From positions 1 through 53,115 of the forward strand of contig JAIMKT010000021.1 of NCBI GenBank assembly GCA_020692245.1: a DNA stretch of 53,115 bases, given 5' to 3'. Under the pieces are notes generated by a model. The model worked only from the letters and a program-made list of their open reading frames with translations. It was not told the origin of the DNA and did not search any database. This DNA comes from Microcoleus sp. GA_180221_E-2-1-MAG-45_12 (lineage in GTDB: Bacteria > Cyanobacteriota > Cyanobacteriia > Cyanobacteriales > JAAUUE01). Each line of letters begins with the position of its first letter. Position 1 is the stretch's first letter. This document shows, in pieces, positions 7,658-16,687 of this stretch. Position numbers and translations under genes: made by a program.

Positions 7658-10600
7658 ATGGTCTCGCAAATAAATAGTCCGTACACAAATAAACAGGAAG
7701 CTAAACAGGAAGCAAATTCCACCTTCCCCGCTACAGCCCCCGCCGCAAATCCAGTATTTTTTCGTACCTACAGCCGCCGGGATGCTCAGGGAAAAAGAGA
7801 AAGTTGGGAACAGGTGGGCGATCGTACCCTCAAGGGGTTAATTAACCTAGGAAAACTCTCCCTAGCAGAAATTGATCTCATCAAAAAAATGCAAGCCGGG
7901 CTAAAAACTCTCACCTCTGGGCGTTGGCTCTGGGTCGGTGGCACGCACTGGGTAGAGCAGCCCCAAAACTTCTCTGGAGCCTATAACTGTACTTCAACGA
8001 ATATTGATGACTGGCGATCGTTCGGCTTGCTGATGGATCTAGCGATGATGGGTTCTGGTACTGGAGCTGTGTTGGAACCGAAGTATATTAATCAACTCCC
8101 GCCGATCCGCAATCAACTCCAAGTAGAAATCGTGGGGGCGATCGGCACAACTCCCAAACCCGAAAGAAGGGAAGAAACTGAGGTTATTTTTCAGGGAAAT
8201 CAAGTAACAATTCACGTCGGCGACAGTCGCCAAGGTTGGGTCAAATCCTATCAAGCTCTTTTGGAACTTTCTACAGATCCAAGATTTACAGATCCAGTCC
8301 AAGTCCGGGTAGATATTAATGATGTCCGCCCCGCCGGGGAATCTCTTCAAGGCTTTGGGGGTGTGGCTAACCCGGTGAAGTTACCAGAACTTTATAACAA
8401 CTGTGCCAACATTCTTAATAAAGCTCTAGGCAGACAATTAAACTCTGTGGAATGCTGTTTATTAATTGATCAAGGCGCAGTCACGATCGTTGCTGGCAAT
8501 ATTCGACGCTGCTTACCTGCTGGAGCATTGGTACATACGCAACAGGGTTTAGTTCCTATTGAGAAAATTAGGGTTGGCGATCGTGTCTTAACGAGTAAAG
8601 GATTTTATCCTGTTACAAATTTCTTTGATCAGGGTATGCAATCTCTTTGTCGGATTAAAACTCAAGATAGTTATTTTGAATGTACTCCCGATCATAAAGT
8701 TGCTGTCCTAGAAGATGTCTATGGCAAATATCGAATGGTCAAGGCGAAAGACCTTCAAGAAGATGATCGATTGATATTTGTACCCCAAGCAATTCCCGGT
8801 AGTGCAACTGAGTTGCCAGAATTTAAAGGCGATTTGGCTCCTCAATCTAAACGAATCACTATTCCTGCACTAACATCTGATATCGCTTACTTTATCGGCT
8901 ATTTACATGGCGATGGCTCAGTTGCCAGTGATGGTTGGCGAGTAAGATTTCGGATATCTGAAGACCAGCAACAAATTACCGATAAACTCATCAATGTTGG
9001 TGCTTTGTTTGGTTTAGAAACCTATACATTGAGAACACCGGAGCAATGCCAAACTAAGGCTTTTGAACTGCAATTCAACTCTAGTGCTTTAAATCAGTAT
9101 CTATCACAATTTAAAAAAGCCTTCACTTCGATTAATATCCCCGACTGCATCCTATTGGCAACCACTAATATCCGTGAAGCATATTTAGCTGGATTAGCTG
9201 ATGCTGATGGTTGTTTTAGTCAAGGTGTGCTAGTTGCCTCAGTTCATCCAGACTTTTTACGGCAGGTTCAATCTATCTACGCTTCCTTAGGAATTACTAC
9301 TCGTTTATGCCATTCTACCCGTAAGCGCACAGGTAAATGGGAAGGTGAACTAGTCACAGTCGGTGAATCAGCTTTTGAGAAATCATCTGAATTATTCGCT
9401 AATTATTCGTTGCGCTTTGCTGACAGTCAAAGGAATCGTCCTAAGTCATTTAAGGATCATGGATTTCCTAAAGCAATGGTCAGACCGCTTGTAAATACCT
9501 ACAAATATCATTGGAGTGGTGCGCAAAAACAAATGATTGCTCCTACTGTAAAAAAACACATTTCTGAATCTACGGATTTAATTCCTATCAAAGTGGAATC
9601 AGTAGAAATGGATGTAAGAATTGCTCATACCTATGACATTGAGGTTGCGTCTATTCATGAATTTGTTTGTGAAGGTATCCTCGTTTCAAATAGCGCCGGA
9701 ATGCGGCAATTCAGTTCAGAGGATGAGTTAGGAGCTACGGCTAAGGATAATTTGTGGAGTCAGGATGAGCAGGGGAACTGGAGAATTGATCCAGAAAAAG
9801 ATGCTCTGAGAATGGCGAACCATACCCGTGTTTTTCATAGTAAACCTACGGAAGAAGAGTGCATTAATGCAGTGCGGAAGCAGTTTTATTCTGGGGAAGG
9901 AGCAATTCAATGGGCAGGGGAAGCGATTGCCCGTGCCAATATTGACCTAGTTAAAACTCCTGAACTAAAACGTGAATTCGTAGCTGCCTATGCTCAAGGA
10001 AAAGCAGAGAATTGGTTCCAAGAAAATCATCCAAATATCCCTAAGGAAGAACTAGATCATCGGTTAGCTCGTTTGGGTTTGAACCCCTGTGGGGAAATAA
10101 TTGGTTCAACTTTTCACTGTAATTTATCAGAGATTCACCTTAACCAAATTGATCCCAAAAACTTTAAGGAACAGGAAGAGGCTTTCCGGGCTGGAGCTTT
10201 GTCTGTGGCGGTGCTGTTGCATCATCAATTCCAAGAACCCCGCTATCAAACTAGTCGGCAACTAGACCCGATCGTGGGCGTATCCTTCACAGGGTTGTTT
10301 GACTTCTTTGTCCATGCCTTTGGAGCCGAGTGGTTGCAGTGGTGGGAAGCGGGCAGACCGGATACCATCAAGGGTTTGGAGTTTAAGCAACAAGAGCAGG
10401 AATATCTAAGTCGGTGGCGAGAAATTGTTCATCAACAGGTCTGGGAATATTGCGATCGCCATGGCTTGAAACGTCCAAATAGATGTACTACTGTGCAGCC
10501 AGCCGGAACCAAATCATTACTTACTGGTTCTTCTCCCGGTTGGCATCCCCCCAAAGCCCAGCGCTTTATCCGCCGGATTACCTTTAGGAAAAATGATGCG

Positions 10601-11176
10601 GTGGCTCTAGCTTGTATGGACTATGGGTATACCGTGATTCCTTCCCAAACTGACAAAGATGAAAAGGGGAATCTGCTCAATGATCCCTTTGATCCCCGTT
10701 GTACAGAATGGCTGGTGGAAATTCCCGTGGCAGTATCTTGGGCAGATTTACCGGGAGCCGACTCGATCGAGATCAGCAAATTTTCCGCCCTTGCCCAGAT
10801 GGATTTCTATATGCAGGTGCAAAAATTCTATACTCGCCATAACACCAGTGCCACGATCGAACTCCGGGAACCTGAGATTGAAGCTTTGGGTAAGCGTATT
10901 TACGAAGCCATTCGGGATGATGAAGGTTATATTTCTGCCGCTTTGTTGGCAAGATTTGACGACCACCAGACTTTCCCTCGCCTGCCCTTTGAACCCATTG
11001 ATAAGGAAACCTACGATGAGTTGATGCAGGGAGTGGTCGATCGACGGCGAACGGAGGATTTTTATGCTGCGCTCATGACCCACGACCTCGGTGCTCCAGT
11101 TAATGACATGGGAGAAGTGGGCCCGGCAGGCTGTGATTCTGATAAATGTTTGCTGCCAGAAAAACAACCAAGCTAG
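7658..11176 (+). CDS. nrdJ: Adenosylcobalamin-dependent (class II) ribonucleotide reductase with intein
   Basis: 1172 residues as translated. After removal of the 394-residue intein (residues 285-678) the mature enzyme is 778 residues, normal for the monomeric class II reductase. It makes deoxyribonucleotides using a thiyl radical generated from coenzyme B12, without oxygen. Visible motifs: YNCTSTNIDDW and MMGSGTGAVLE near the active site, LNPCGEIIGS with the radical cysteine, PAGTKSLLTGSSPG in the phosphate-binding loop, and a C-terminal Cys pair in CDSDKC for re-reduction. It stands alone; no B12 riboswitch was recognised in the 259 bp upstream. A weak NrdR-box-like palindrome at 7546-7561 is discussed under findings. 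Confidence 0.96.
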   Translation: MVSQINSPYTNKQEAKQEANSTFPATAPAANPVFFRTYSRRDAQGKRESWEQVGDRTLKGLINLGKLSLAEIDLIKKMQAGLKTLTSGRWLWVGGTHWVEQPQNFSGAYNCTSTNIDDWRSFGLLMDLAMMGSGTGAVLEPKYINQLPPIRNQLQVEIVGAIGTTPKPERREETEVIFQGNQVTIHVGDSRQGWVKSYQALLELSTDPRFTDPVQVRVDINDVRPAGESLQGFGGVANPVKLPELYNNCANILNKALGRQLNSVECCLLIDQGAVTIVAGNIRRCLPAGALVHTQQGLVPIEKIRVGDRVLTSKGFYPVTNFFDQGMQSLCRIKTQDSYFECTPDHKVAVLEDVYGKYRMVKAKDLQEDDRLIFVPQAIPGSATELPEFKGDLAPQSKRITIPALTSDIAYFIGYLHGDGSVASDGWRVRFRISEDQQQITDKLINVGALFGLETYTLRTPEQCQTKAFELQFNSSALNQYLSQFKKAFTSINIPDCILLATTNIREAYLAGLADADGCFSQGVLVASVHPDFLRQVQSIYASLGITTRLCHSTRKRTGKWEGELVTVGESAFEKSSELFANYSLRFADSQRNRPKSFKDHGFPKAMVRPLVNTYKYHWSGAQKQMIAPTVKKHISESTDLIPIKVESVEMDVRIAHTYDIEVASIHEFVCEGILVSNSAGMRQFSSEDELGATAKDNLWSQDEQGNWRIDPEKDALRMANHTRVFHSKPTEEECINAVRKQFYSGEGAIQWAGEAIARANIDLVKTPELKREFVAAYAQGKAENWFQENHPNIPKEELDHRLARLGLNPCGEIIGSTFHCNLSEIHLNQIDPKNFKEQEEAFRAGALSVAVLLHHQFQEPRYQTSRQLDPIVGVSFTGLFDFFVHAFGAEWLQWWEAGRPDTIKGLEFKQQEQEYLSRWREIVHQQVWEYCDRHGLKRPNRCTTVQPAGTKSLLTGSSPGWHPPKAQRFIRRITFRKNDAVALACMDYGYTVIPSQTDKDEKGNLLNDPFDPRCTEWLVEIPVAVSWADLPGADSIEISKFSALAQMDFYMQVQKFYTRHNTSATIELREPEIEALGKRIYEAIRDDEGYISAALLARFDDHQTFPRLPFEPIDKETYDELMQGVVDRRRTEDFYAALMTHDLGAPVNDMGEVGPAGCDSDKCLLPEKQPS
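8510..9691 (+). mobile_element. Intein with LAGLIDADG homing endonuclease, inside nrdJ
   Basis: In-frame insertion of 394 residues splitting the conserved extein run GNIRR | SAGMRQF. It begins with Cys1 (CLPAGALVHTQQGLVPIE, splicing block A), carries the block B TxxH motif in CTPDHKV, and ends with block F/G residues TYDIEVASIHEF and ILVSN before Ser+1. The two dodecapeptide motifs of a LAGLIDADG endonuclease are present: FIGYLHGDGSV (about residues 411-421) and LAGLADADGCF (about 508-518). The acidic catalytic residues appear intact, so homing may still work. The penultimate residue is Ser, not the usual His. The insertion point lies next to the active-site region, as for many RNR inteins. 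Confidence 0.95.
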
Positions 11177-11266
11177 TTTAGGGCTGTGGGGATGATCTAA
11201 ATTCACAACAGAAAATAGAACATCCCCAGCTCAAGATAAAATTAAGGAAACAATCACGGAGGTTCC

Positions 11267-11848
11267 ATGGTTACAACTCCAATTTCCCCCCAGATTTTTA
11301 CTCTTGAAACATATCTAGCCTACGATGATGGCACAGATACTCGCTATGAATTAGAAGATGGAATATTAGTAGAAATGCCTACAGAAAGTCCTGAGAATAT
11401 TAATATCGCTAGACGATTGCTATTGGAATTTATTAAATACGTAGCGGCAGAATTGGTAGTTTGGGGAACAGAGGTTGAGGTTTCGGGGAGACAGGCAAAG
11501 GTGAGAATCCCTGATCTTTTGGTGCATTCTCCAGCATCTTTGGCAGCCTTAGCCGGAGCCACTCGATCGACCCTTACCCATGCCATGCCGCCCCCAGCCC
11601 TTGTAGTGGAAGTAGTTTCTCCCGGTGAGCAGAATCGGAATCGAGATTATCGCTATAAACATACAGAATATGCCGCTAGGGAAATTGCTGAGTATTGGAT
11701 TGTAGACCCAGAACTGCAACAAATTACTGTGTGTAGATGGATCGAAGGAAAGTATGAAGATACGATCGCTACTGGAGAGGAAATTATCTCTTCAGCAATT
11801 ATTCCTAACTGGCAGTTAACAGTTAATCAAGTTTTCCAAAAGCCCTAA
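11267..11848 (+). CDS. Uma2 family putative restriction endonuclease (DUF820)
   Basis: 193 residues of the Uma2/DUF820 family, a PD-(D/E)XK nuclease fold greatly expanded in cyanobacteria. Visible features: N-terminal YLAYDDGTDTRYELEDG with VEMPTES, core strands VRIPDLLV and PPALVVEVVSPGEQ (the D and ExV catalytic positions), and the C-terminal YRYKHTEYAAREIAEYWIVD. Strong RBS GGAGG at 11258-11262. It converges on bioY with 17 bp between stops. Biological role unsettled; many copies per genome are typical. An N-terminally truncated, stop-interrupted relative lies at 43263-43613. Confidence 0.92.
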   Translation: MVTTPISPQIFTLETYLAYDDGTDTRYELEDGILVEMPTESPENINIARRLLLEFIKYVAAELVVWGTEVEVSGRQAKVRIPDLLVHSPASLAALAGATRSTLTHAMPPPALVVEVVSPGEQNRNRDYRYKHTEYAAREIAEYWIVDPELQQITVCRWIEGKYEDTIATGEEIISSAIIPNWQLTVNQVFQKP

Positions 11849-11865
11849 AAAATTACTTTCAAAAA

Positions 11866-12483
11866 CTAATAAAACATCAGCCTCCGCAGAAAAAATGAGA
11901 GTACTGCCACGGCGCAAACGATCGCCAACTGTCCCGGGAGTGGATAGAGGGAGTAGCGTAGCAGAGCCTCACTCAGAGAAATTGCTTTAGAGTCAATAAT
12001 TTGGACAGTTTTGGTATAGTGAAAAATCAACAGGTAGGCGATACCGTAGAAATGCACGGTTAATAAGCCACAGAGGGAGCTAAAAGCAAGGGATTCGAGG
12101 CGGGGAACTACTCGAAACGCTAGCCAGCCACAAACCCAAGCCCCCGGTACAAATCCCAAAATATAGCCAAATCCGGGGTTTTTTACGTAATCCCAGCCGC
12201 CGCCTTGGTTGAATACTGGTAGCCAAGTTAAACCCACGACAATGTAGGCAATTTGGGACAAAACTCCTGCTTTTGCACCCCCCAAACATCCAGTAATTAG
12301 CACTGCTCCAATTTGGTAGGTAACGCCTAGAGATACAGCTTTCAGCCCCTGACCAGTCCAAGCCCAAGGTGGATTCATGGCAAAGGCTTCGAGGAAGTTG
12401 CCCCCGATCGTCAACAGTAAGCCAACTAAAGCCCAGAGAATCTGGATGGGTGGGGAAACAGGTTTGGGCATTTTCTTGAGCAA
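11866..12483 (-). CDS. bioY: Biotin transporter BioY
   Basis: 205 residues, six hydrophobic segments, with BioY family signatures: ALVGLLLTIGGNF near the start, GVTYQIGAVLITGCLGGAKAG, YIVVGLTWLPVFNQGGGWDY and GFGYILGFVPGAWVCGWLAF. BioY is the substrate-binding membrane unit of the biotin ECF transporter and can act with EcfA/T or alone. A TTG start at 12483 is favoured because GGAGG (minus strand, 12497-12493) lies 9 nt upstream; the ATG at 12471 would be 21 nt away. It is divergent from pstS, with 149 bp between. No BirA-type operator was recognised. Confidence 0.93.
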   Translation of the reverse strand: MLKKMPKPVSPPIQILWALVGLLLTIGGNFLEAFAMNPPWAWTGQGLKAVSLGVTYQIGAVLITGCLGGAKAGVLSQIAYIVVGLTWLPVFNQGGGWDYVKNPGFGYILGFVPGAWVCGWLAFRVVPRLESLAFSSLCGLLTVHFYGIAYLLIFHYTKTVQIIDSKAISLSEALLRYSLYPLPGQLAIVCAVAVLSFFLRRLMFY

Positions 12484-12556
12484 TTTCTATGACCTCCGAT
12501 GGATTTTACAGGAATTTACAGCTTTTTGAGGATATTTTGCGACTTTTTAGGGGTTT

Positions 12557-12589
12557 GTTAAACTTCTCTTTACTTTGGGTGTGTAGTAT
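12557..12589 (+). promoter_or_regulatory. Putative Pho box and -10 element of the pst operon
   Basis: Two octamers spaced 11 bp start to start, GTTAAACT (12557-12564) and CTTTACTT (12568-12575), resemble the cyanobacterial PhoB/SphR repeat CTTAACCT. A -10-like TAGTAT follows at 12584-12589, 8 bp downstream, the usual geometry for a PhoB-activated promoter with no -35. No good third repeat is visible. Seen by eye only. Confidence 0.45.
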
Positions 12590-12632
12590 CACTAACAAAC
12601 ACATGCAAGAGAAATAACAACTCATAAAGTTT

Positions 12633-13790
12633 ATGGTATTACACATCAATTTTGTCCAAGCAAAACGTATCGGAGCTTCCGTTTCCCTTGTGGCTCTCGC
12701 TGCTAGCCTAGCCGCCTGTGGTGGTGGCACCCCTACAGCTACTTCTTCCCCCACCGATGCTGGTGCTTCTCCCGCCGCTTCTGCTACTGGCGACTCTCCA
12801 TTTACTGAAAGCGTTGCTGTGACTGGGGCAGGGGCGAGTTTTCCTGCTCCTTTGTACCAACGTTGGTTCCAAGATTTGAGTGGCAAAATTCCCCAACTCC
12901 AAGTTAACTACCAATCTGTGGGTAGTGGGGCTGGGATTGAACAGTTTACGAAGGGAACTGTAGATTTTGGAGCTAGTGATACAGCGATGAAGGATGACGC
13001 GATCGCTAAAGTTCCTGCTGATAAAGGTGTAACTTTACTGCCGATGACTGCTGGTAGCATCGTTTTTGCCTATAACGTGGAAGGAGTCCAAACTGGTCTA
13101 AAACTAACTAGAGAAGTTTATGTTGGCATCGCTAGTGGAGAAATCACCAAGTGGAATGACCCCAAAATTGTTGCTGCCAACCCCGGTGTGACTCTCCCAG
13201 ATTTGGCGATTACTTTTGTGCATCGTTCTGATGGGAGCGGTACCACTGGTGTATTCACTAAGCATCTAGCAGCGATTAGCCCAGAATGGAAATCAACAAT
13301 CGGTGAAGGTAACACCGTGCAATGGCCTGCTGGTGCTTTTGTTGGAGCCAAGGGCAATGAAGGCGTAACTGCCCAGATTCAACAAACCCCCGGTGCGATC
13401 GGCTACATTGAGTATGGCTATGCTAAGACTAATAAATTGAACTTTGCACAACTAGAAAACAAAGCTGGGGAATTTGTTGAAGCTAATGATGAAAGTGTTG
13501 GCAAAACTCTTGCTTCTGTAAACCTACCTGAAAACTTGATCGCCTTTATCTCCGACCCAGAAGGTCCCGGTGTTTACCCGATCGCTTCCTACACTTGGCT
13601 ACTCATGCCAACAAAGGTCGCAGACCCCACCAAGGCAAAGGCTTTAGAAGTATTGGTTGAATACGGGCTAAATGAAGGTCAGGAAGTTGCCAGTGAACTC
13701 GGCTATATTCCTTTGCCGAAGAGCGTCCGGGAAAAAGTAGTTGCCGCAGCAGATAAAATTTCTGCCGATTACACAATTACTCTCAAGTAG
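12633..13790 (+). CDS. pstS: Phosphate ABC transporter, substrate-binding lipoprotein
   Basis: 385 residues. The N-terminal signal ends in a lipobox LAAC (SLAACGGG), followed by a Thr/Ser/Pro/Ala-rich linker, so it is a lipid-anchored periplasmic protein. The PstS fold starts at VTGAGASFPAPLYQRWF. Phosphate-contact motifs include VNYQSVGSGAG, VDFGASDTAM and HRSDGSGTTGVF. It captures inorganic phosphate and hands it to PstCA. First gene of pstSCAB; a hairpin separates it from pstC, as often when the binding protein must be made in excess. The ATG at 12633 has only a weak RBS. Confidence 0.97.
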   Translation: MVLHINFVQAKRIGASVSLVALAASLAACGGGTPTATSSPTDAGASPAASATGDSPFTESVAVTGAGASFPAPLYQRWFQDLSGKIPQLQVNYQSVGSGAGIEQFTKGTVDFGASDTAMKDDAIAKVPADKGVTLLPMTAGSIVFAYNVEGVQTGLKLTREVYVGIASGEITKWNDPKIVAANPGVTLPDLAITFVHRSDGSGTTGVFTKHLAAISPEWKSTIGEGNTVQWPAGAFVGAKGNEGVTAQIQQTPGAIGYIEYGYAKTNKLNFAQLENKAGEFVEANDESVGKTLASVNLPENLIAFISDPEGPGVYPIASYTWLLMPTKVADPTKAKALEVLVEYGLNEGQEVASELGYIPLPKSVREKVVAAADKISADYTITLK

Positions 13791-13810
13791 TCACCGTTTT
13801 TTACTAATCT

Positions 13811-13838
13811 AGTTAGGGGTTATCGACAGCCCCTAGCT
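13811..13838 (+). terminator. Intercistronic hairpin between pstS and pstC
   Basis: AGTTAGGGG (13811-13819) pairs with CCCCTAGCT (13830-13838) over nine base pairs with one G-U, around a 10-nt loop, followed by only a short T-rich run (GTTATTT). Its place between the binding protein and the permease genes suggests partial termination or 3'-end protection of the pstS message. Confidence 0.6.
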
Positions 13839-13854
13839 GTTATTTAGGATGTGT

Positions 13855-14814
13855 ATGGTTTTAGATATTCAAGAGCAAAATAATGTAATTCTGCCTTCTC
13901 GATCGGATTTTGAAAGAATCTTTGATAAATTCTTTCGGGGGCTAACTTTTGCCCTCTCGGTAGGATTAATTTTGGTGCTGGGGTCGATCGCCCTCACAGT
14001 GGGTTTTCGAGCAATTCCAGCAATCCAAGCTAGTGGTTTGGGGTTCTTGTTTGGTAGTGGTTGGAACCCAGTTAATGACACCTACGGGGTGTTCCCCATG
14101 ATCTACGGAACTATGGTCAGTTCCCTGATTGCTTTGTTAATTGCAGTACCTCTGGGAGTGGGGACGGCGATCTTTTTGAGTGAAGATTTCCTGCCCTTAG
14201 CTGTTCGCACACCACTAACTTTTTTGGTGGAGTTGATCGCAGCGATCCCTAGTGTGGTCTATGGATTGTGGGGAATTTTTGTGATTATTCCCATCACGAA
14301 TCAGTTGGGTGGTTTCCTGCACAGAAGTTTCGGCTGGTTTCCCCTGTTTAGCACGCCCCCCAGTGGTCCTTCCATGCTCCCCGCCGGAATTGTCCTGTCT
14401 ATTATGATCCTGCCCATTATTACGGCAGTGGCTCGTGACTCTTTTGCTTCCCTTCCAGCAGACCTCCGGCAGGCTTCCCTTGGTTTGGGGGCAACTCGCT
14501 GGGAAACTATTTTCCGAGTTTTGCTACCCGCAGCTTTTTCTGGCGTAGTTGGTGGGGTGATGTTGGGCATGGGACGAGCGATGGGAGAAACCATGGCAGC
14601 AACCATGATTATTGGTAATGCCAACCGTCTGAGTGTTTCCCTACTGGCTCCGGCAAATACGATCGCTTCCCTTTTGGCTAACCAATTTGCAGAAGCATCA
14701 GGTTTGCAGGTGGCTGCTCTGATGTATGCCGGGTTTGTCTTATTTGTCCTAACCTTGATTGTCAATATCATTGCCGAGATGATTGTTTCCCGTGTCGGCG
14801 CAAAATATCGTTAA
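13855..14814 (+). CDS. pstC: Phosphate ABC transporter permease PstC
   Basis: 319 residues from ATG 13855; TAGGA at 13845-13849 fits this start, while the ATG at 13849 overlaps the RBS. It has six hydrophobic segments. The binding-protein-dependent permease signature is seen in the EAA loop (PADLRQASLGLGATRWETIF) before LLPAAFSGVVGG, with RAMGETMAATMIIG after it. With PstA it forms the membrane channel. The loop IPSVVYGLWGIFVI is typical of PstC. It lies 64 bp after pstS and 59 bp before pstA. Confidence 0.96.
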   Translation: MVLDIQEQNNVILPSRSDFERIFDKFFRGLTFALSVGLILVLGSIALTVGFRAIPAIQASGLGFLFGSGWNPVNDTYGVFPMIYGTMVSSLIALLIAVPLGVGTAIFLSEDFLPLAVRTPLTFLVELIAAIPSVVYGLWGIFVIIPITNQLGGFLHRSFGWFPLFSTPPSGPSMLPAGIVLSIMILPIITAVARDSFASLPADLRQASLGLGATRWETIFRVLLPAAFSGVVGGVMLGMGRAMGETMAATMIIGNANRLSVSLLAPANTIASLLANQFAEASGLQVAALMYAGFVLFVLTLIVNIIAEMIVSRVGAKYR

Positions 14815-14873
14815 CTATCTAAAAATCATCATCTAGAAAAAATCAATATACCGAAAGCCAATACCCAGAAGTA

Positions 14874-15734
14874 ATGGATACAAATACTCTCAATAAATCT
14901 AAAAGTAACCCCAGATATCTATTCGGCACAGCCATGACTGCCCTTGCCGGGCTGTTTTTGATCATCACCCTCACACCTCTATTTACCGTTCTTTTTTATG
15001 TGATCAGCCAAGGCTTTGGGCGCTTAAATCTTGATTTGTTCACCAAGTCACCTCCTGCTCCCGGTTTAGCTGGCGGGGGGATTGCCAATGCAATTCAGGG
15101 AACGATCGTCACTGTCGGGATTGGGGCAGCGATCGCTATTCCCTTTGGGGTGATGGTAGCTATCTACATTTCTGAATTTAGTGATGGCAATAAATTGGGT
15201 CAGACCGTTAGATTTGCCAGTGATGTCTTGAGCGGTGTGCCGTCTATTATTGCCGGGATCTTTGCCTACGGGATTTTGGTGGCAACCACAGGAACTTTCT
15301 CGGCGGTGGCCGGGGGAACAGCACTAGCGGTTTTGATGCTGCCCACGATCGTCCGCACGACTCTAGAAGCTTTGAAAATTGTCCCCCAAGATGTCCGCTG
15401 GGCTTCTGTAGGGATTGGAGCCTCCAACTATCAAACAGTCCTTAAGGTGGTAGTTCCGGCGGCGCTTCCTGCTATTCTCACTGGCGTAACTCTCGCAGTA
15501 GCTAGGGCTTCTGGAGAAACTGCACCCTTGATATTTACCGCCCTCAACTCTCCCTTCTGGTTCAAAGGGCTTTGGGAACCTATCCCCACCTTGTCGGTAC
15601 TGGTGTACAACTTTGCCCTAGTCCCCTTCCCCGCCCTCAAGGAATTAGCTTGGGCAGGAGCCTTAGTCTTGGTACTTATGGTGCTGACAACAAATATTTT
15701 GGCTCGGTTAGCAACCCGTCAGAAGGTCTATTAA
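14874..15734 (+). CDS. pstA: Phosphate ABC transporter permease PstA
   Basis: 286 residues, six hydrophobic segments. Typical PstA motifs are SGVPSIIAGIFAYGILV, the EAA loop VPQDVRWASVGIGASNYQ, and ARASGETAPLIFTAL. It pairs with PstC to move phosphate across the inner membrane. It starts 59 bp after pstC and is followed by pstB after about 70 bp. Length is normal for the family. Confidence 0.96.
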   Translation: MDTNTLNKSKSNPRYLFGTAMTALAGLFLIITLTPLFTVLFYVISQGFGRLNLDLFTKSPPAPGLAGGGIANAIQGTIVTVGIGAAIAIPFGVMVAIYISEFSDGNKLGQTVRFASDVLSGVPSIIAGIFAYGILVATTGTFSAVAGGTALAVLMLPTIVRTTLEALKIVPQDVRWASVGIGASNYQTVLKVVVPAALPAILTGVTLAVARASGETAPLIFTALNSPFWFKGLWEPIPTLSVLVYNFALVPFPALKELAWAGALVLVLMVLTTNILARLATRQKVY

Positions 15735-15803
15735 ACCTGAATGTAAGTTCTAATAGATGCTACTTTTTAAGTTTTAATTTTGAAAAAATGGAGAAATAAT
15801 CTC

Positions 15804-16607
15804 ATGACATCAGCACTCAATCACCACGGCAAAGAAGTAATCCTCAGCGTAGAAGATGCCAATATCTACTATGGGGATTTCCTTGCTGTCCGGGGTGTCC
15901 ATATGGAAATTCTTAAGAATAAGGTTACTGCTTTTATTGGGCCATCGGGCTGTGGCAAAAGTACCCTGCTCAGATGTTTTAACCGCCTCAATGATTTGAT
16001 CAACTCTTTTCATTTGAAGGGTAAAATCCTCTACCACGGGCAGAATATTTATGGGGGACAAATTGACCCAGTAGAAGTCCGCCGCCGGATTGGGATGGTC
16101 TTCCAAAAACCAAATCCCTTTCCCAAGTCCATCTACGACAACATCGCCTACGGAGCCAGAATCAATAACTACAAGGGCGATATGGATGAATTGGTAGAAA
16201 AATCCCTCCGCCAAGCCTTTCTCTGGGATGAAGTGAAGGACAAATTAAAATCTAGTGGTTTTTCTCTTTCTGGGGGGCAGCAACAACGGCTATGTATTGC
16301 TAGAGCGATCTCGATTCAACCAGATGTGGTGTTGATGGATGAACCCTGTGCGTCTCTGGACCCAATTTCGACCCTAAAGATTGAAGAACTCCTCCATGAG
16401 CTGAAGGAAAACTACACGATTATTATCGTTACCCACAACATGCAGCAGGCTTCGAGGGTTTCGGATATGACTGGGTTCTTTAATGCGGAAGCAACAGAGA
16501 AGGGTTCTCGGTTTGGTTTTTTGGTGGAGTACGATCGCACTGAGATGATCTTCCATGAACCGAAGGAAAAGGCAACCCAAGAATATGTCAGTGGTCGATT
16601 TGGTTAA
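15804..16607 (+). CDS. pstB: Phosphate ABC transporter ATPase PstB
   Basis: 267 residues from ATG 15804, supported by GGAG at 15790-15793; the TTG frame extension to 15780 lacks an RBS. Walker A is GPSGCGKST, the Q-loop [19 protein letters not shown] is diagnostic for PstB, the signature is [14 protein letters not shown], Walker B is [13 protein letters not shown] and the H-loop is [10 protein letters not shown]. It powers phosphate import by PstCA. Last gene of the pst operon; no phoU follows. Confidence 0.97.
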   Translation: MTSALNHHGKEVILSVEDANIYYGDFLAVRGVHMEILKNKVTAFIGPSGCGKSTLLRCFNRLNDLINSFHLKGKILYHGQNIYGGQIDPVEVRRRIGMVFQKPNPFPKSIYDNIAYGARINNYKGDMDELVEKSLRQAFLWDEVKDKLKSSGFSLSGGQQQRLCIARAISIQPDVVLMDEPCASLDPISTLKIEELLHELKENYTIIIVTHNMQQASRVSDMTGFFNAEATEKGSRFGFLVEYDRTEMIFHEPKEKATQEYVSGRFG

Positions 16608-16629
16608 AACTTGAGTAAAAGGCAGCTTC

Positions 16630-16658
16630 TTGACAAGTATTCTCATTAAGACTAGGCT
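16630..16658 (+). promoter_or_regulatory. Putative sigma70-type promoter of the Crp-family gene
   Basis: TTGACA at 16630-16635, a 17-bp spacer and TAGGCT at 16653-16658. The ATG at 16688 lies 30 bp downstream, with GAGG at 16676-16679. It implies that the regulator gene has its own promoter after pstB. Confidence 0.5.
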
Positions 16659-16687
16659 AGTGTTATCAATGACACGAGGTGAAGTTT

